Positions 20,586 to 36,821 are shown, numbered from the stretch's first letter. The stretch: DNA of 64,000 nucleotides from Chionoecetes opilio (GCA_016584305.1 JACEEZ010011927.1:1-64000); one strand, 5' to 3'. Program-made: numbers and translations. The notes: generated by a model not told the origin, from the sequence alone.

Positions 20586-21212
20586 CTTTCCCACTGATCC
20601 ATTCCCATGCAGGCTGCTTTCCCATACCAAGCGCTCTCGACAAGAAACATCAACTTGCCCAGCCACGAGCCTTGTGAGCTGCCCCTTGGCCTCCTCCACG
20701 CCGGATTGTCTCTTACAGATACAACCCGATGGGAAGGATCGGTGCCAGGGTAGCGTGCCACATGCCCATATAGTCGAAGTTGGCGCTGACGGACTATGTA
20801 GGTAATAGGCCTCGATTCAGTCTCACGGTGCAATCGCTGATTTGACACGTAATCATCCCAGCGATACCCCATGATTCTGCGAAGACACTTATTACCAAAG
20901 GCATAGATTCGTCTCTTCAAGTCGCTATTTAGTGTCCATGTCCCACAAACATAGAGTAAGACAGGGATCACAAGCGTCCTGAAGATCCAGATATTTGTCC
21001 TTCTGCACAGGTACCGACAACGCCAAATACTCCTGCTGAGCGATTCCATAACACCGTGGGCTAAGCCAATCCGCCGTAAGACTTTTTGACGTGACCCGTT
21101 GTCATTATGGACTGCGCTATCAAGTTATGTAAAACTTTCCAAGATCTCAATGTCCTCGCCGCATGCATGAACAGACTGTACTGTTTCATCTAGTATGCTC
21201 CAAACACCTGGG
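20576..21212 (-). pseudogene. LINE reverse-transcriptase C-terminal region
   Basis: The ORF from 21049 gives IFRTLVIPVLLYVCGTWTL, KRRIYAFGNKCLRRIMGYRW, and RQLRLYGHVARYPGTDP, the region after the RT domain in RTE-like and related LINEs. Upstream to 21212 the frame continues as DETVQSVHACGEDIEILESF with one TAA. No RT catalytic motif is kept. It is truncated at 21212, where a GGGCC-type repeat starts. Confidence 0.8.
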
Positions 21213-21335
21213 CCATACTTATAAAGATTTAGGATTCGTCCTAGGATTCATCCTAACCCTGCGTCCTAAGGTTCGAGAAAGTCTAAGACACGTCCTAAGA
21301 CGGCGGCTTAGGACGAAGCGCTGAGCGCTACAATT
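21205..21335. repeat. Terminal segment of a Harbinger-like repeat
   Basis: GGGCCATACTTATAAAG at the junction with the LINE, followed by inverted TTAGGA/TCCTAA words (about 21222-21312). The GGG end resembles PIF/Harbinger TIRs. The opposite end was not found. Confidence 0.35.
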
Positions 21336-22150
21336 TAGCAAGAGTCTAATTTGGATTTCATGAAATATCACTACTAATTAAGAGTCATCAGAAAGGTATA
21401 AAAATATCGAAAACACAAGATTAATATTTCTATGATAATTGCTGAAGACTACAACGAATGAATTCATCTATAAGAATAATTGTACCAGATATGCAACGTT
21501 CCGTTCAAAAGACACAAACATTGACATTGTCTTCCTCTATCGACGAAAAAGATAATATTTTTCAGGACAAGACTTTCATCCTTGGCCAGCTCTTTCAAGC
21601 AAGGAAAAATGTCCTATGTCTTGCGAGGGGAATTTTCCATGCCGAGATGATCGGCGAAGAGCAAGGCAATTGCCTGACAGGCCATCGCCAACCACATGCA
21701 TGATCACCGCGCCGCCTTCCATAGCGAGAGATACGTCAAGGACTACCGGTTATAATGGACGAGGACTTCGCGGTCGTTTTCAAAGACACCGACTATTTTT
21801 CCTGGCTACAATAGGTGCTTTTTCTAATGGAGATAGGTTATATGGACGAATTTCGCGATCGTTTCAGAAACCGACTATTTTTTTTTTGCCTACAATAGGG
21901 CTGTTCTATGAAGTTTATTTGCGCAAACCCAATTTTTTTTTAAATGTATACTTTGTGGTTAATGTTAGGTTAGGTTTCATTAAAACCTATATGGTTAGGT
22001 TTGGTTTTANAATTCATTATTTAAATTTATGGATATGAAAAAAATCAAATCACACGACACGCAAGCCCACGCACACCACCGAAAGGATGGTGGGGTAGAG
22101 GGGCGGGGACCATTCTTTACCACCGTTCGATCCCCGGCCCCGTCTTTTCG
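21336..22150 (+). other. No recognisable gene; one N at 22010
   Basis: Two overlapping plus ORFs (21458-21703, 21616-22038) have no recognisable domain. Around 21770-21890 a CGAC(T)ATTTTT motif repeats twice. An undetermined base sits at 22010. Confidence 0.4.
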
Positions 22151-22154
22151 GGGG

Positions 22155-22285
22155 AAATTTCCACTGAGAAATATGAGGGTTACTGTCCCTCTTGAGCAAA
22201 AAATGGGGTGTTGGGTGGGGTTTTTTTAAACATTATCGAAAGATCGGTAAATTTAAGAGCTCCAACTCGCACTGGGGGGTGAGAC
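22155..22285 (+). repeat. Dispersed repeat 3, copy 1
   Basis: Contains GGGTTACTGTCCCTCTTGAG and AAAGATCGGT...GAGCTCCAA, shared with 27240-27500, 58600-58680 and (inverted) 60010-60235. Confidence 0.55.
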
Positions 22286-22299
22286 TTCAATGGGGGGGG

Positions 22300-22648
22300 G
22301 CGGGGGGAACGGAAAAGGTTTTGCGTCTCCGATGGCGTTTTCGGGGACCCGAGTTCTCCCCGAAAAAACCCAAAAAAACCCTTTTTGCACCGTGGTGGCC
22401 TAAAAAACCCCCACATGCCCTGCCCCTCAAAATCTACCCCGATTGCGAGTCACGTAGGGCACAGGGGGGGGGGCATGAGCCCTAATCACAGGCGCATATA
22501 AGAATCCGCCTGCGCCCCCACGGGCGAGGGCCCTCCATCAAGCAGCCCCCAAATGAGCCTCCAGAGCCTACCATCCCAGCCCTGGGGGCAACCTGCCTAC
22601 AGGGGGGTATTGGCACAACATTAAATAAAAAAAAAAAAAAAAAAAAAT
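22300..22648 (+). mobile_element. tRNA-derived SINE family 1, diverged copy
   Basis: Shares GTCTCCGATGGCGTTTTCGG, CCACATGCCCTGCCC and CCAGAGCCTACCATCC-type blocks with the full copy at 19504, and ends in an A-run. Many homopolymer changes suggest either age or base error. Confidence 0.75.
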
Positions 22649-22707
22649 TGCGAGCCAGCTCGCGTATCAAGACCGGAGGTTTTAAACAAAACACACACTT
22701 TTTTTTT

Positions 22708-22808
22708 ATTTCTCTCTCTCTCCTCTCTCTCTCCTCTCCTCTTTCTCCTCTCTCTCTCCCCCTCTCTCTCTCCCCTCTCTCCTCTCTCTCTCTCTCTCCT
22801 TCCTCCTC

Positions 22809-22851
<43 letters not shown>

Positions 22852-22915
22852 CTCTCCTCTCTCTCTCTCTCTCTCTTTATCTATTTTTTATCTATCTCTC
22901 TCCTCTCTCTCGGGT
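22708..22915. repeat. (CT)n microsatellite
   Basis: CT units with CCT interruptions. The Leu/Ser ORF across it is not a gene. Confidence 0.95.
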
Positions 22916-23125
22916 TTCCATTTCGTACCTTTACAGTCAAAATGATATGTATGAGTAAAAGACAAGTTCAGAGGTCAATTATTTGTGTTTGCCCCGGACT
23001 GCATTCCCTAAATAAATGGGAAGGGGTAGAGAAACTGATAAAATTTAAAGTTGACAGAAAAAAAAATGGGAAAAGCGAAAAAAAGGAAAGAAGAATGGAA
23101 AATTTTTAAATAAAGCTAAAGAATT
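22916..23125. other. Short unique spacer
   Basis: No domain. It ends in a Lys-rich low-complexity frame that runs into the AT-only block. Confidence 0.35.
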
Positions 23126-26305
<3,180 letters not shown>

Positions 26306-26485
26306 TTGGTGCGTGTGAAGTGGAGTGTATAAAATGGAGTGAAATGAAAACGAAACCAGGGGAGAAAAAAATGACAAAAAGCTTATTTTTAGTTTGCAAT
26401 ACCCTCTGCGGAGCAGGGGAAGGTGGGGTTTTTTCAAAAAGCAAAACCCCGGTCACTTTGCATCGAGGTTGGGCGCGTAAAACGC

Positions 26486-26795
<310 letters not shown>

Positions 26796-27239
26796 ATTGA
26801 GTCCTGTCCTGTGGGGCCTATCCGACAACCCACAAGGGGATATAAAGTGTATTAACGGAGACAGAAAGTGAATAGATATAGTGAAGTGTCAAAAGGCTCT
26901 TTTGGAGGGAAGGCTTTTAGTGAACAAAAAAATTTGAGCCAGGAAAAAAAATGTCCGAAAAAGGAACCACGAAAGGGGAAGGAAGAAAACATGCAGATGA
27001 AAAATAACGGTGATACTATGGCTATGCAGGGGATGGAGACAAATAGAGAAAACAAAATGTGGGACAGGTCGAAGAGCTATCGATGGTTTTACAAAGATGG
27101 AAGAGACGATACTGGAACATGTAGAATACAGTTTTGTTGTCCTGCAGCCAATGTTAGTCAAATCTCCCGACTCGTTCATTGGTACAATCGTGGCTTAAAT
27201 GCAACAGAGGCTACTCAAGAGTGCAATCCAAGAGACTAT
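26796..27239 (+). other. No recognisable gene
   Basis: A plus frame (26868-27272) is open for 134 codons with a Lys/Glu-rich start and a few cysteines, but has no motif I know and lies between repeats. Probably chance. Confidence 0.35.
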
Positions 27240-27500
27240 CATACGAGCTCCAATCTCTCTCTGGGAGGGTAAAACTAGCGATCACTAGCCAGCTCACGTG
27301 GACAAGACCATGGGTGAATTTTATATACATACACACACCGTGGATTTTTCACAGACAAAGGCGGTCGGTTACTATCCCTCTTGAGCAATGGGATGGGATG
27401 CGTGTTGTGTGAGAGGTCCCAGCATAACCCAAAGATCGGTCACTACGAACTCCAAGCTCTCTCTTTACGGGAGGTTACAACTGGCGATCGCGATTCCAGC
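27240..27500 (+). repeat. Dispersed repeat 3, copy 2
   Basis: Includes CGTGGATTTTTCACAGAC, GGTTACTATCCCTCTTGAGC, GGTCCCAGCATAACCC and AAAGATCGGTCACTACGA, matching the inverse complement of 60010-60235 closely. A short CA run lies inside, as CA tracts lie beside the other copies. Confidence 0.7.
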
Positions 27501-28220
27501 TAGCGGGACCCCAAAAAAGTGGGAAAAATTTTTGAACCTATGATCTCTAACTTTTCTGGGGAAAGGGGGAGAGGGAAAAAATTCCCGCCCGGGGATCAAA
27601 ACCGAGGGTGAATAACACACACGTTAAAAAGAAAAAAAAAAAAAAAAATAAGGAAAACTAAAACCTAAAATTACCGGGGATTTTTATTTTAAAACCCCAT
27701 CCACCTTTAAAACCCCCCCTAAAAATTTTTGGCCCCTTTTAAATTTTATCATTACACTTTTCAAATTTTTCTTTTCCCAAAAATTTTTTAAAACCCCCCT
27801 TTTTTTTTTTAAATCTTCGCTTTTCCAGTTTGACTCCGTTACTTTTGTCTTTCCCTGTTTTACTAGCGAAATAATGTCCTACATCTCCTTTATTATTCCC
27901 GTTCCCACTTAAAAAAAATTTTTTAGATCGCCTCTTACTCTACGTCTCTCGAGTAGTGTACATATAATGTTTCAATCTCTCCCATAACTAAAATTACGCA
28001 TCACCTGCTCTGTTGGTCTTACTTATCTGCCGATTCTAAAAGGGGTATCCTCCCGTAAACGGGGACAAATTAACCGCATGTCGGTGAACCGATAGATCCG
28101 GTGAAGTCTAAGTAGAGCCAAATAAAGCTTTTTGAAAAACCTTAGCACTCACTTAACATCCCGGGAATAAAACCTAACACCCAGTTAGTTCGATTTCACC
28201 TTTAAAATTTTAAACCTAGG
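27501..28220. other. No gene seen, homopolymer-rich
   Basis: Runs of A, T, C and G of 5-16 bases are frequent (for example 27628-27646, 27790-27811). Nothing codes. Base quality looks doubtful here. Confidence 0.4.
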
Positions 28221-28740
28221 GCGAAGGTTGTAGTAGGGAGGCATGATGAGTAAAAATTGTGTGACTTACGCGGGTGTAAAAGTTTGACGCTGTGTTTTTT
28301 TTGATTGTCTGAACCAGAACAATGATTGGAAGGGTGGCAGAAAAAATTGAGCATTAGGGGGGGGGGCCGCGTCCCCCCGGGAGAGGTCCGATAACATGGC
28401 GACACCAAAAAGGTTTTTCATTATTTTGTGTGGGTTGGAAAGCTTTTCGCTGCTGATTTAAAAAAAGGCATTGCTTTTTCTCTCAGATAGTTTTTTAAAT
28501 ATCGGCATTTTAAATTGAATAGCTATTTAATTTTTATATAGTATATTAAAATTTATAATTAATCGAAACAAACCCCCTACGTTAAAAATATTTTAATTAA
28601 AATTCTGGTTGCCCGCGGCTTTTTTAGGACCAATGACATATATGGCAAAAAAAAAACTTAAATAAGCTCCAAATATATCCGAAAATGTGCCACATGCTTG
28701 GGAAATATCCGAAATATGCCAATTCACAGTAAAATTTTGA

Positions 28741-28742
28741 CT

Positions 28743-28774
<32 letters not shown>

Positions 28775-28786
28775 CTATCTATAATA

Positions 28787-28822
<36 letters not shown>

Positions 28823-29192
28823 ATATATATAACATATATATATATTATATAATATATATATACATACTATATATTTATATATATCATATACATATATATA
28901 TATATATACGTAATATATAGATTATATATATATATATATATATTATATACATTAATAGATATATATTATTAACATATATTTATATATATATATATACAAT
29001 ATATCTATACATATATATCTATATATATATATATATACATATATATAGATATATATACATATATACATATATATATTATATATATATATATAAATATATA
29101 TATATATTATAGAAATATATATATATAATATAACGCACTCCTTTCTCTCAAACAAAAATTTGAAAATTTGGTTCCACAATACAGATATATAT

Positions 29193-29270
<78 letters not shown>

Positions 29271-29295
29271 TATATATATATATATATATATCTGT
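28741..29295. repeat. (AT)n-rich microsatellite
   Basis: AT units mixed with TATC and TATG words, interrupted at 29130-29185 by a short unique stretch. The Tyr-Ile ORFs are artefacts. Confidence 0.9.
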
Positions 29296-29399
29296 ATTTT
29301 GGAACACAATTCTAGATTTTTTTTGAGAGAAGAGGCGCTAGTTCGAATAACAGTCAGACTAGCACTGTTTTTCTTCCTTCAGAAAACGTCAAGATCTCA

Positions 29400-31165
29400 A
29401 TTGGTATTAATTACATATGATCAAAAACTATACCTAACACACAAAAGTACTCACCCTGCTCCATAGTACTCAGAAGTGTCTCTGTAGTTTTTGCTCTTTC
29501 GTTTGTAGGAGCAGCTACTTTCAACGTTTGTAGCCGTACAGCAATAGTCCCCCTATCATGTTGGGACTGAATTGTCCTTGGTATCGGTTTCCATGGTGGC
29601 AATGCCTGGTGGAAACGTTCCCCTTGCTCTCACTGACTGCAGGCACCAAAATTTCGTTGGGAAGAAATCACGATTGTGAATGGAAAAAGTGGCTTTTGAG
29701 TGACATCCGAGCCCCGAGCGCATGTAATCTTTCACCATTTCATTTTACAAGTTTTCCTCATAATTCGATTGCTCGACATTCCCTAGGTAGTTCTTTATAC
29801 AGGCAAAAAGCGTCTTCCAAGCAGCTTTTTCCAGGCAGCTCGGAGGCTCTTAACAAAGTCATCATCATGAGTATTGACGAAATTTGAGGGCCATTGAAAA
29901 CACCTGCCTTTACTTTGGCTTCAGATACAGTGGCGTTCAAACTTTGCTAACAAATACTGCAAGCCAGCACCATTTTTGATCATGGCCTTCCACAAAAGTT
30001 TTTTCCTTTAACCCAAGTTCAGATGCAATGGAGGTAAGTACACCTTTTTCACTGGTCACAAGAGATTTGTACATACAGTTTTGAACCTGCCAGTGTCCTT
30101 TCGGTCGTGCTGGCCATTCCTTTTGTTTTGTTATGTTTTGCTGTCCGCTCTAGAGTCCCCCAACAAGAAAACACATGTGGCTTTAGTGTAACCTAACTGA
30201 GTCCTAGAAGCAAGGCTGATTACCTTCAGGTCCCAGACACAGATTCCACTGATGTCTTCATATTTAACAGCAGATAACAAGTCTTCATAGTCTTCATAAG
30301 TTTTTCACACTCATTTCATGGCCATGTCGCAATTGGAACACTCGAAGCTTATTGCCTTTTATGCGAAGAACGGCCTCTACGTGTTTTTTTCTAAATCCAT
30401 ACACCGCCACTCACTCTTATCGTATAAGTGTGAGACTCACAAAGTTTTATCTATGATGTGTCACATCAAACGTACAGAGCATTGTGTTCCATCTTAGAAG
30501 AAAGAACTTGAAGCTACTTTAATGTCTACGACGAAACCTTGCTTGTACCCTACTCCAAAAACACAATCCTTCTTGTAGTGCAATTCCATTCCTTAGACCA
30601 GAGGAGATCCAAGGACTTCACTTTTCTCCTTTTGTAGATCTAGGTCCCTAGCAAGGTCATTGTAAGCATTTCCTGACTGATGAATTTGGGCTCTCTGTTG
30701 TCTGCCATTTCTTGAAAGTCTGTATCCATTGGGATTAGTCTCCTCGCTCTCGAATCTGATTCACTTATAGCACTTGCAATTGGAACATTTGGACTGGGAG
30801 ATCTGGACCATGTGTCCAGCCCTGAATGGCAGAAGATACGTCGGATACCTGATTTTGCTCGCTTTTTTTACTGAATATACTTTGATGTTTAATGTAGGCA
30901 GAAGTAGCAGTCAGTATGTGGATCCTTTTTGTTTTCACGCCAAACCATTGGTGGATGGCCGAATGCCATGCCTGATGGCCGTTTGCCACGCATCCATTCA
31001 TTCAAGTGTTCACACTGGGGTTGCATGCTACGTGAGGGGCCCACTTCTTATCTTGATCACCTATACGCACTTGAAGTAATGCAGATAAGCTGCTTTAAAC
31101 ATTTCTTTTTAAGAGGTTTCTTCAGACTGTCAGGGGTAAAAAATCCACATATGTAACAAAAACTG
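29400..31165 (-). pseudogene. Zn-finger transposon protein (CACTGG element), copy 2, heavily decayed
   Basis: Matches the better copy at 48312-50110 in order and spacing: KAAYLHYFKC, DLARDLDLQKEKSEVLGS, YEDYEDLLSAVKY, WDLKVISLASRTQLGYTK with a LGDSRAD relic of CxLCxWDSR, KAGVFNGPQI, GARMSLKSHFFHS, and RYQGQFSP. More than ten stops and frameshifts are present, so it is dead. It is read from the 31658 end, as expected if the 5' end of the gene faces that terminus. Confidence 0.75.
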
Positions 31166-32207
31166 TCCGATGCATTCACACAGTTTACGGCGCTCCATCA
31201 CACCCGGTACAAGGTACTATATACGGTAAACCAAATAAAATTAGGGCTCCACTAAATCAAAACATCATATCTGCAAAGAAAAATAAAATGTTTAAACATA
31301 TGTCAATAGCTGTACGATCAGTAGGTAAAAATGTACTACACAGCCTGCTAACCCCTTGCCAATACGCAGCGCGCACACCCTCCCCTGCTCACTTCACAAA
31401 CCCCACTGACTCAAAAACACTGCACTGCCCTAAATGGGCTTGAGAAAAGAAAAGATTAAGAGTTTAAAATGAAAACATTGGTGAAACCTATTTCTACTGA
31501 TTTTACCCATATTATTTCATGAATTGCGTTTGGTTCTCAAAAACTGGACGTGATAGAGTTAATTGAACATCAGATTCGAGTTCAGCAGGGTCGATTTACC
31601 TATAATCAGCTTCATTTAATCCAGAATCATATCTATGATTTTTTTTTGTCGACCAGTGTAATCCAACGCGCCACATACTTAATGTATCATAGCAGCCAGA
31701 AGACTCACCCACATAATCAAACTACCATTTTATATGTTTGAAGGCATGAGGAATCTGATTATACCCCTGTATTTCCAATCTAAAGTGTATAATAAGCGGT
31801 AGAGCTATTTTCCTATAGAAATATCTCCCCAGAATTATGATAAATATATCTTAAAAGCAAGCTAAGACCATATATATAGATATATGTAAAAATAACTACT
31901 AACAAATGTAAAGTACCATTTTATCAGCTATTAAATGAGACCTGCATGTTAACTTTAAGTGTATTTATAGCAGAGTAGGAGTAAACTAAGCACGAGTCAT
32001 TTCTGACTACCAGGGAGTGTGGTGTCACGCGGTTTTTTTTTACTTTTTTTTTTTTTTTTTTTTTTACATCATGCCTACAGCGTATGTAGTCAGTGACATC
32101 CAGGGCTCGGATGATAGGCCCTGGAGGCTCACTTGAGGGCTGTGATGGTTGGCCTTCACCCGTGGTGGCACAGGCAGGATTTTTATAGTGACGACTGTGA
32201 TTAGAGG

Positions 32208-33373
32208 CGTATCCTTCTCTCTGTACCTTCATCTTAAGTTTCCTTTCAAACCGTTCTATTGCAGATACTGTAGACGGACATTGTTCTTCTCCAAAATCTA
32301 TCAATAGTGGTGTTCCCCAGGGTTCTGTCCTATCACACACTCTCTTTCTATTATTCATTAATGATCTTCTAAGTCTAACTCAAAGCCCTATCCACTCCTA
32401 CGCTGATGATTCTACCCTGCATTTTTCAACGTCGTTTATTAGACGTCCAACTCAACATGAACTAAGTGATTCACGGAGAGATCCCACCGAGCGCCTAACT
32501 TCTGATCTTTCTATAATTTCTGATTGGGGCAAAACAAACCTTGTTTTGTTCAATGCCTCAAAAACCCAATTTCTTCACCTATCTACTTGACAAAACCTAC
32601 CAGATAGCTATCCTCTCTTCTTCAAAGACACTCAACTGTCTCCTTCTTCTACAATGAACATTCTAGGACTATCCTTTACTAAAAATCTGAGCTGGAAATC
32701 TCACATCTCATCTCTTGCTAAAACAGCTCCTAAGAAGTTAGGTGTCCTGTGGCGTCTGCGTCCTTTTTTTTCTCCATCTCAATTGCTTGCTCTCTACAGG
32801 GGCCTTATCCGCCCATGTATGGAGTATGTCTCACATGTTTGGGGAGGATCCACTCATACAGCTCTCCTAAACAGGGTTGAGTCAAAAGCTTTTCGTCTCA
32901 TCAACTCCTCTCCTCTGACTGACTGTCTTCAATCCTTAAATCACTGCCGCAATGTTGCTTCTCTTGCTCTCTTTTACCGTTATTTCCATGCTCACTGCTC
33001 TTCTGAACTTGCTAACTGCATGCCTCCCCCCCTCCCGCGGCCTCGCTGCACAAGACTTGCTACTCATTCTCATCCCTATTCTGTCCATCTTCCTAATGCA
33101 GGAGTTAATCAGTATCATTACTCTTTCATCCCTTTCACTGGTAAACTCTGGGACTCTCTTCCTGTTTCAATTTTTCCACTTTCCTATGACTTAAATCTTT
33201 TCAAAAGAAGAACAACAAGACACCTCCCGAACTAAATTGGCTCACCCCTCTTTTATATTTTATTCTCTTACTGTCTTCTTTATAGGGACTGGCAACTAAG
33301 CGGGCTTTGTGTTACCCTTTTTTGTTGTGCCCTTGGCCAGTTCCTTGTGATGTAAAAAAAAAAAAAAAAAAAA
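32208..33373 (+). mobile_element. 5'-truncated LINE with 20-bp poly(A) tail
   Basis: Starts abruptly inside the RT domain, ends with A(20) at 33354-33373, and lies inside a minus-strand SINE. Truncation plus poly(A) is the signature of target-primed reverse transcription. The target duplication is not clear. Confidence 0.85.
32212..33235 (+). pseudogene. LINE reverse transcriptase, C-terminal part
   Basis: The frame shows SGVPQGSVLSHTLFLLFIND and YADDST (RT catalytic motif C), then the thumb-like region, LALYRGLIRPCMEYVSHVWG, SKAFRLINSS and FTGKLWDSLP, ending ...RRTTRHLPN with a TAA at 33235. Only one in-frame stop (near 32588) interrupts it. The N-terminal RT half and the endonuclease are missing through 5' truncation. 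The protein is of the Jockey/X-element-like type common in decapod genomes (recalled). Confidence 0.85.
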
Positions 33374-33765
33374 TGCCGCCCCCTGTGTCCTCCGATGCAC
33401 TCGCAATCCAAGGCAGAGTTAATGGGCATGGCATGTGGGTATTCTTAGGCCACTCGACGGTACAAAAATATTTTAATTGGATTTATGGGTCTCACTCGGG
33501 ATCGGACTCGGGTCTTCGAGAACGCCACTCGGTGACGCTATCCACTCTGCTACCGCCTTCCAAAATGGGGAGGATAGGAACAGTGTTCGACTGTAGGTTA
33601 TATTAAATATTGAGTTAGTTAGGTATTATTTTGTATTCTTCAAACTCTAAACTTAGACTAAATTTACTATTGTTACACATACATACTGTACGTATGTATA
33701 TTAATGCACACATAAATTATTCAAGTATATGTACATAGATATTCTTCATATAATTTACAATTTTT

Positions 33766-34204
33766 TTTTTATTGTAAATCTTAAAATTACTTTCACGGTC
33801 GGCAATTAAAATACAAATTGGGATAATATGAAAAAAGTAGTGTCTAAAAAATGCACATTTTGGCAGCTCAGGTCCTTGGATAAGATACTGTGGTTATACA
33901 AAATATCACAAATTCACATATGATGCAAACATCAGAAATGAATGCCCATTTCAGATATATCTTTGATATCTTTAATAGCAGATTGTATTTGCACTTTAAT
34001 ATTTGGCTCAGTAAATAATATTATTAATTATCTCTCACAGGTACCGTATATACATTATCAGTTACATATGCACAACATCCCTAATTTGCATCTATAAAAA
34101 GTTCTTTTCAGAGTCTGTTAGTGAAAAATAACATATACAGTTAGGAAAAAATATGTCCTATTTAATAAACGCAAAATTGTCTTGAATAACGCTATTTAAA
34201 TTGC
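33766..34204. other. AT-rich core of the long-TIR element, no gene
   Basis: Non-coding spacer between the left arm and the Cys tail of copy C. Confidence 0.4.
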
Positions 34205-35035
34205 TACTCCCTGACACACTGACATCTACAGAGTCTTGTGCACTGGAGCTCTTGCTTTTTACAGGAACTTGCGCACGAACAGGGCTTCTTGCATCCACAT
34301 TTTACGAGCTCTTGGCATGCTTCTAAGACTGCAGGTATTGTGATCTAAACTGGCAGAAGTTTGTCTCCTTCCTTTTTCCAACCATTTAGACATGGATCAG
34401 GTAGCTACTTGAAATATACAGTCGTGGGCCGACACCCATATCCTTGCCTGATATACTGCTCTTAGAGAATGCTGGTATAGTGCATCCTGAGTGGGGGGTA
34501 TGCGTTCCACGTTCTGAGTTTTGCAAAACAGTTTCTTTCTCATGACATTAACTGACGTTTCCCCTCCACAATATATCTGTATGAAGAATATTTCCAGGGC
34601 TTTGAATCGCCAATCATCTAGTTCCAGATGGATAAAGGGTTGATTAATAAGATCGACCATTGCATCTGTTACAGCTGCAGGACACTTTTTCAAGGCTTTA
34701 AAACACTGTCCTTGTGAGTGTCCTTTAAGAGATGATGTAGTATCACATCCAGTGAGAGCCATGAACAGGGGGAGAGCTTTACTTTTGTTAGGTCCTAAGC
34801 CATCGTGTAGTTCTCTGACGTTGATGAGTTTTTGTGCTTTACCAATGCCAAACCTCACCATGACAGAACATCCATTACTAAGATGACTGAACCGAGGAAA
34901 GTGATTAACCAAAATAACGATAACATTAGAGTCAGATGTTTTCACTAGTACATTTAATTAAAGCTCCACATGTCAAGGCGTGCAAGATGTGAATGACAAT
35001 ATGTGCATCAGCTTCCTCCTGATTACACTTTGTTA
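34205..35035 (-). pseudogene. XPG/PIN-like nuclease element gene, copy C
   Basis: From 35035: CNQEEADAHIVIHILHA (motif 3), TSDSNVIVILVN (motif 4, second Asp replaced by Asn), MALTGCDTTSSL (motif 5), RIPPTQDALYQHSLRAVYQ, and the Cys tail ELVKCGCKKPCSCASSC then LQCTRLCRCQC and a TAG stop at 34205. The reading starts within 10 bp of the inner edge of the right arm, so only the C-terminal third was kept. Frameshifts near 34940 and 34420. Confidence 0.75.
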
Positions 35036-35394
35036 ATTTTAGGTTTACAATAACCAAAAATTTGTACATTTTTTGAAGAATTTGTATGTAAATATACTTG
35101 AATTATTTATGTGTGCATTAATGTACATACGTACATTATGTATGTGTAACAATAGTCAATATCGCCTAAGTTTAGAGTTCTAAGAAAAGAAAAAAAACCT
35201 AACTAACTCAATATTTTATGTAACCTACAGTCGAGCATTGTTCCCATCAGCGGGTGACACCTCACCCCCTGGTAGACAGAAATGACTCGTGCTTAATTTA
35301 CTCCTACTCTGCTATAAATACACTTAAAGTTATCATGCAGGTGTCATTTAATAGCTGATAATATTGTACTCTACATTTGTTCGCAGTTATTTTT

Positions 35395-35502
<108 letters not shown>

Positions 35503-35880
35503 TCGTAACCTGCTTTTAAAATAGAATCATCATAATTCTGGGGAGATATTTCTATAGGAAAATAGCTCTACCGCTTATTTTACACTTCAGATTGGAAATA
35601 CAGGGGTATAATCAGATTCCTCATGCCTTCAAACATATAAAATGATAGTTTAATTATATGTGTGAGTCTTCTGGCTGCTATGATACATTAAGTATGTGGC
35701 GCGTTGGATTATCGGACCTCTACCGGGGACGCGGCCCCCCACCGCCCCCCCTAATGCTAATTTTTTTCTGCCAACCTTCCAAATCAGTTGTTCATGGTTC
35801 AAACAATCAGGAAAACACAACGGGCAAACTTTTACACTCCGTGTAAATCACACCATCAGTGAATCTCACCTACTACTGAG

Positions 35881-36820
35881 CATACCCGCACTCCCAGATA
35901 TTTCTCATTTTCTGATGTTTACAACGCTACATTGCGTATAGTGTATCTACCACCAGGATTTTTTTTACCAACAATAATTACGCTACACTTATCAATAAGA
36001 AATGTCATCTGCCACCTGACTACCTACTCATTTAATCTCTATAAGTCTAATTGCAATATGTTTAACTCAGACTGTGATCTAAGGCTAGTATAAAGAGTCA
36101 AGGCGGTAGAGGGACGAACGACAAACGAGAGAGAAAAGGTACCATACGAGGGATATCTTTTTGAACGAAGAGCAGCGACGGCGGCCGGCGGTCAGGGTCG
36201 AAGACACGGTTATCCTCGTATCTTACTGCAACCTTCGATGAATTTTTATTACATACCTAATCTGGAGGGATGAATATATGTTTTAACAAGATATCTTCCA
36301 ATAAAAAATTAAGTATAATTATAACATTAATAGGTATTACAAATGCGGCAATAAGTGATTTGAGTGACAATAATACAGGAGGTTCGGGGTAACGGGGTGG
36401 GTCTTGGTTAAGTCTCCCGCCATTCTCAAAGTCGCTGCCAGAACCCGCCAGGAAGTTTATTAGTCCAGCAGCCAGGGAGTGGAACATTGGAATTTGTGGT
36501 GCATAATTGTTCTCTGCGGATTCTGATCACTGAGTGTGCCATTAATAAGAATTCGTCGGGTGCAATTTTTGCACCCTTGAGAATTTTGAGAAATTCAAGA
36601 TGGCGGCTAATATACATAATACACCAACGTTGTAATGGTTTTATATTGATAACTTCCTTAATATTTGATTTACAACAGTTATTTTGGTGTCTAACCATAG
36701 AGTTTTGTGGTCAAGGAATCCAATAACACCAATTAAATTACAATAGACACTTTTATTTATACGGTCTGAAAAATAGACGGTCTGTTTAACTAATAATACA
36801 TAACAAACTAGGGGGGGGGG
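35881..36820. other. No recognisable gene
   Basis: Short overlapping frames at 36257-36823 on both strands carry no motif. AGAGCAGCGACG near 36170 recurs at position 17-28. Otherwise unique. Confidence 0.4.
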
Positions 36821-36821
36821 C

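Larger units (their letters stand above)
28395..31658 (-). mobile_element. CACTGG-ended DNA transposon, copy 2, with TAA target duplication
   Basis: The right end is GTCGACCAGTG at 31658 (inverse CACTGGTCGAC followed by an A-run). The left end CATGGCGACACCAAAAA at 28395 looks like the same terminus with small deletions. TAA precedes the left end (28392-28394) and follows the right (31659-31661). The uninterrupted right arm of the host element reads GGTCCGATAATCC, proving the insertion and the 3-bp duplication. An AT microsatellite (28741-29295) lies inside. CACTG-type ends with a 3-bp duplication fit the CACTA/CMC group. Confidence 0.7.
32035..33575 (-). mobile_element. tRNA-derived SINE family 1, split by a LINE
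   Basis: The minus-strand SINE head occupies about 33374-33565 (B box GGATCGGACTCGGG-like on plus) and its tail with T-run on plus occupies 32035-32207. The two halves are contiguous in the reference copy (GGGGGCGGCATGAGCCTCTA); here a plus-strand LINE lies between them. The SINE itself sits in the left arm of the long-TIR element. Confidence 0.8.

Noticed and set aside
26868..27272. 134-codon ORF with Lys-rich N-terminus
   Set aside because: No recognisable motif, in a poor-quality stretch that overlaps a dispersed repeat.
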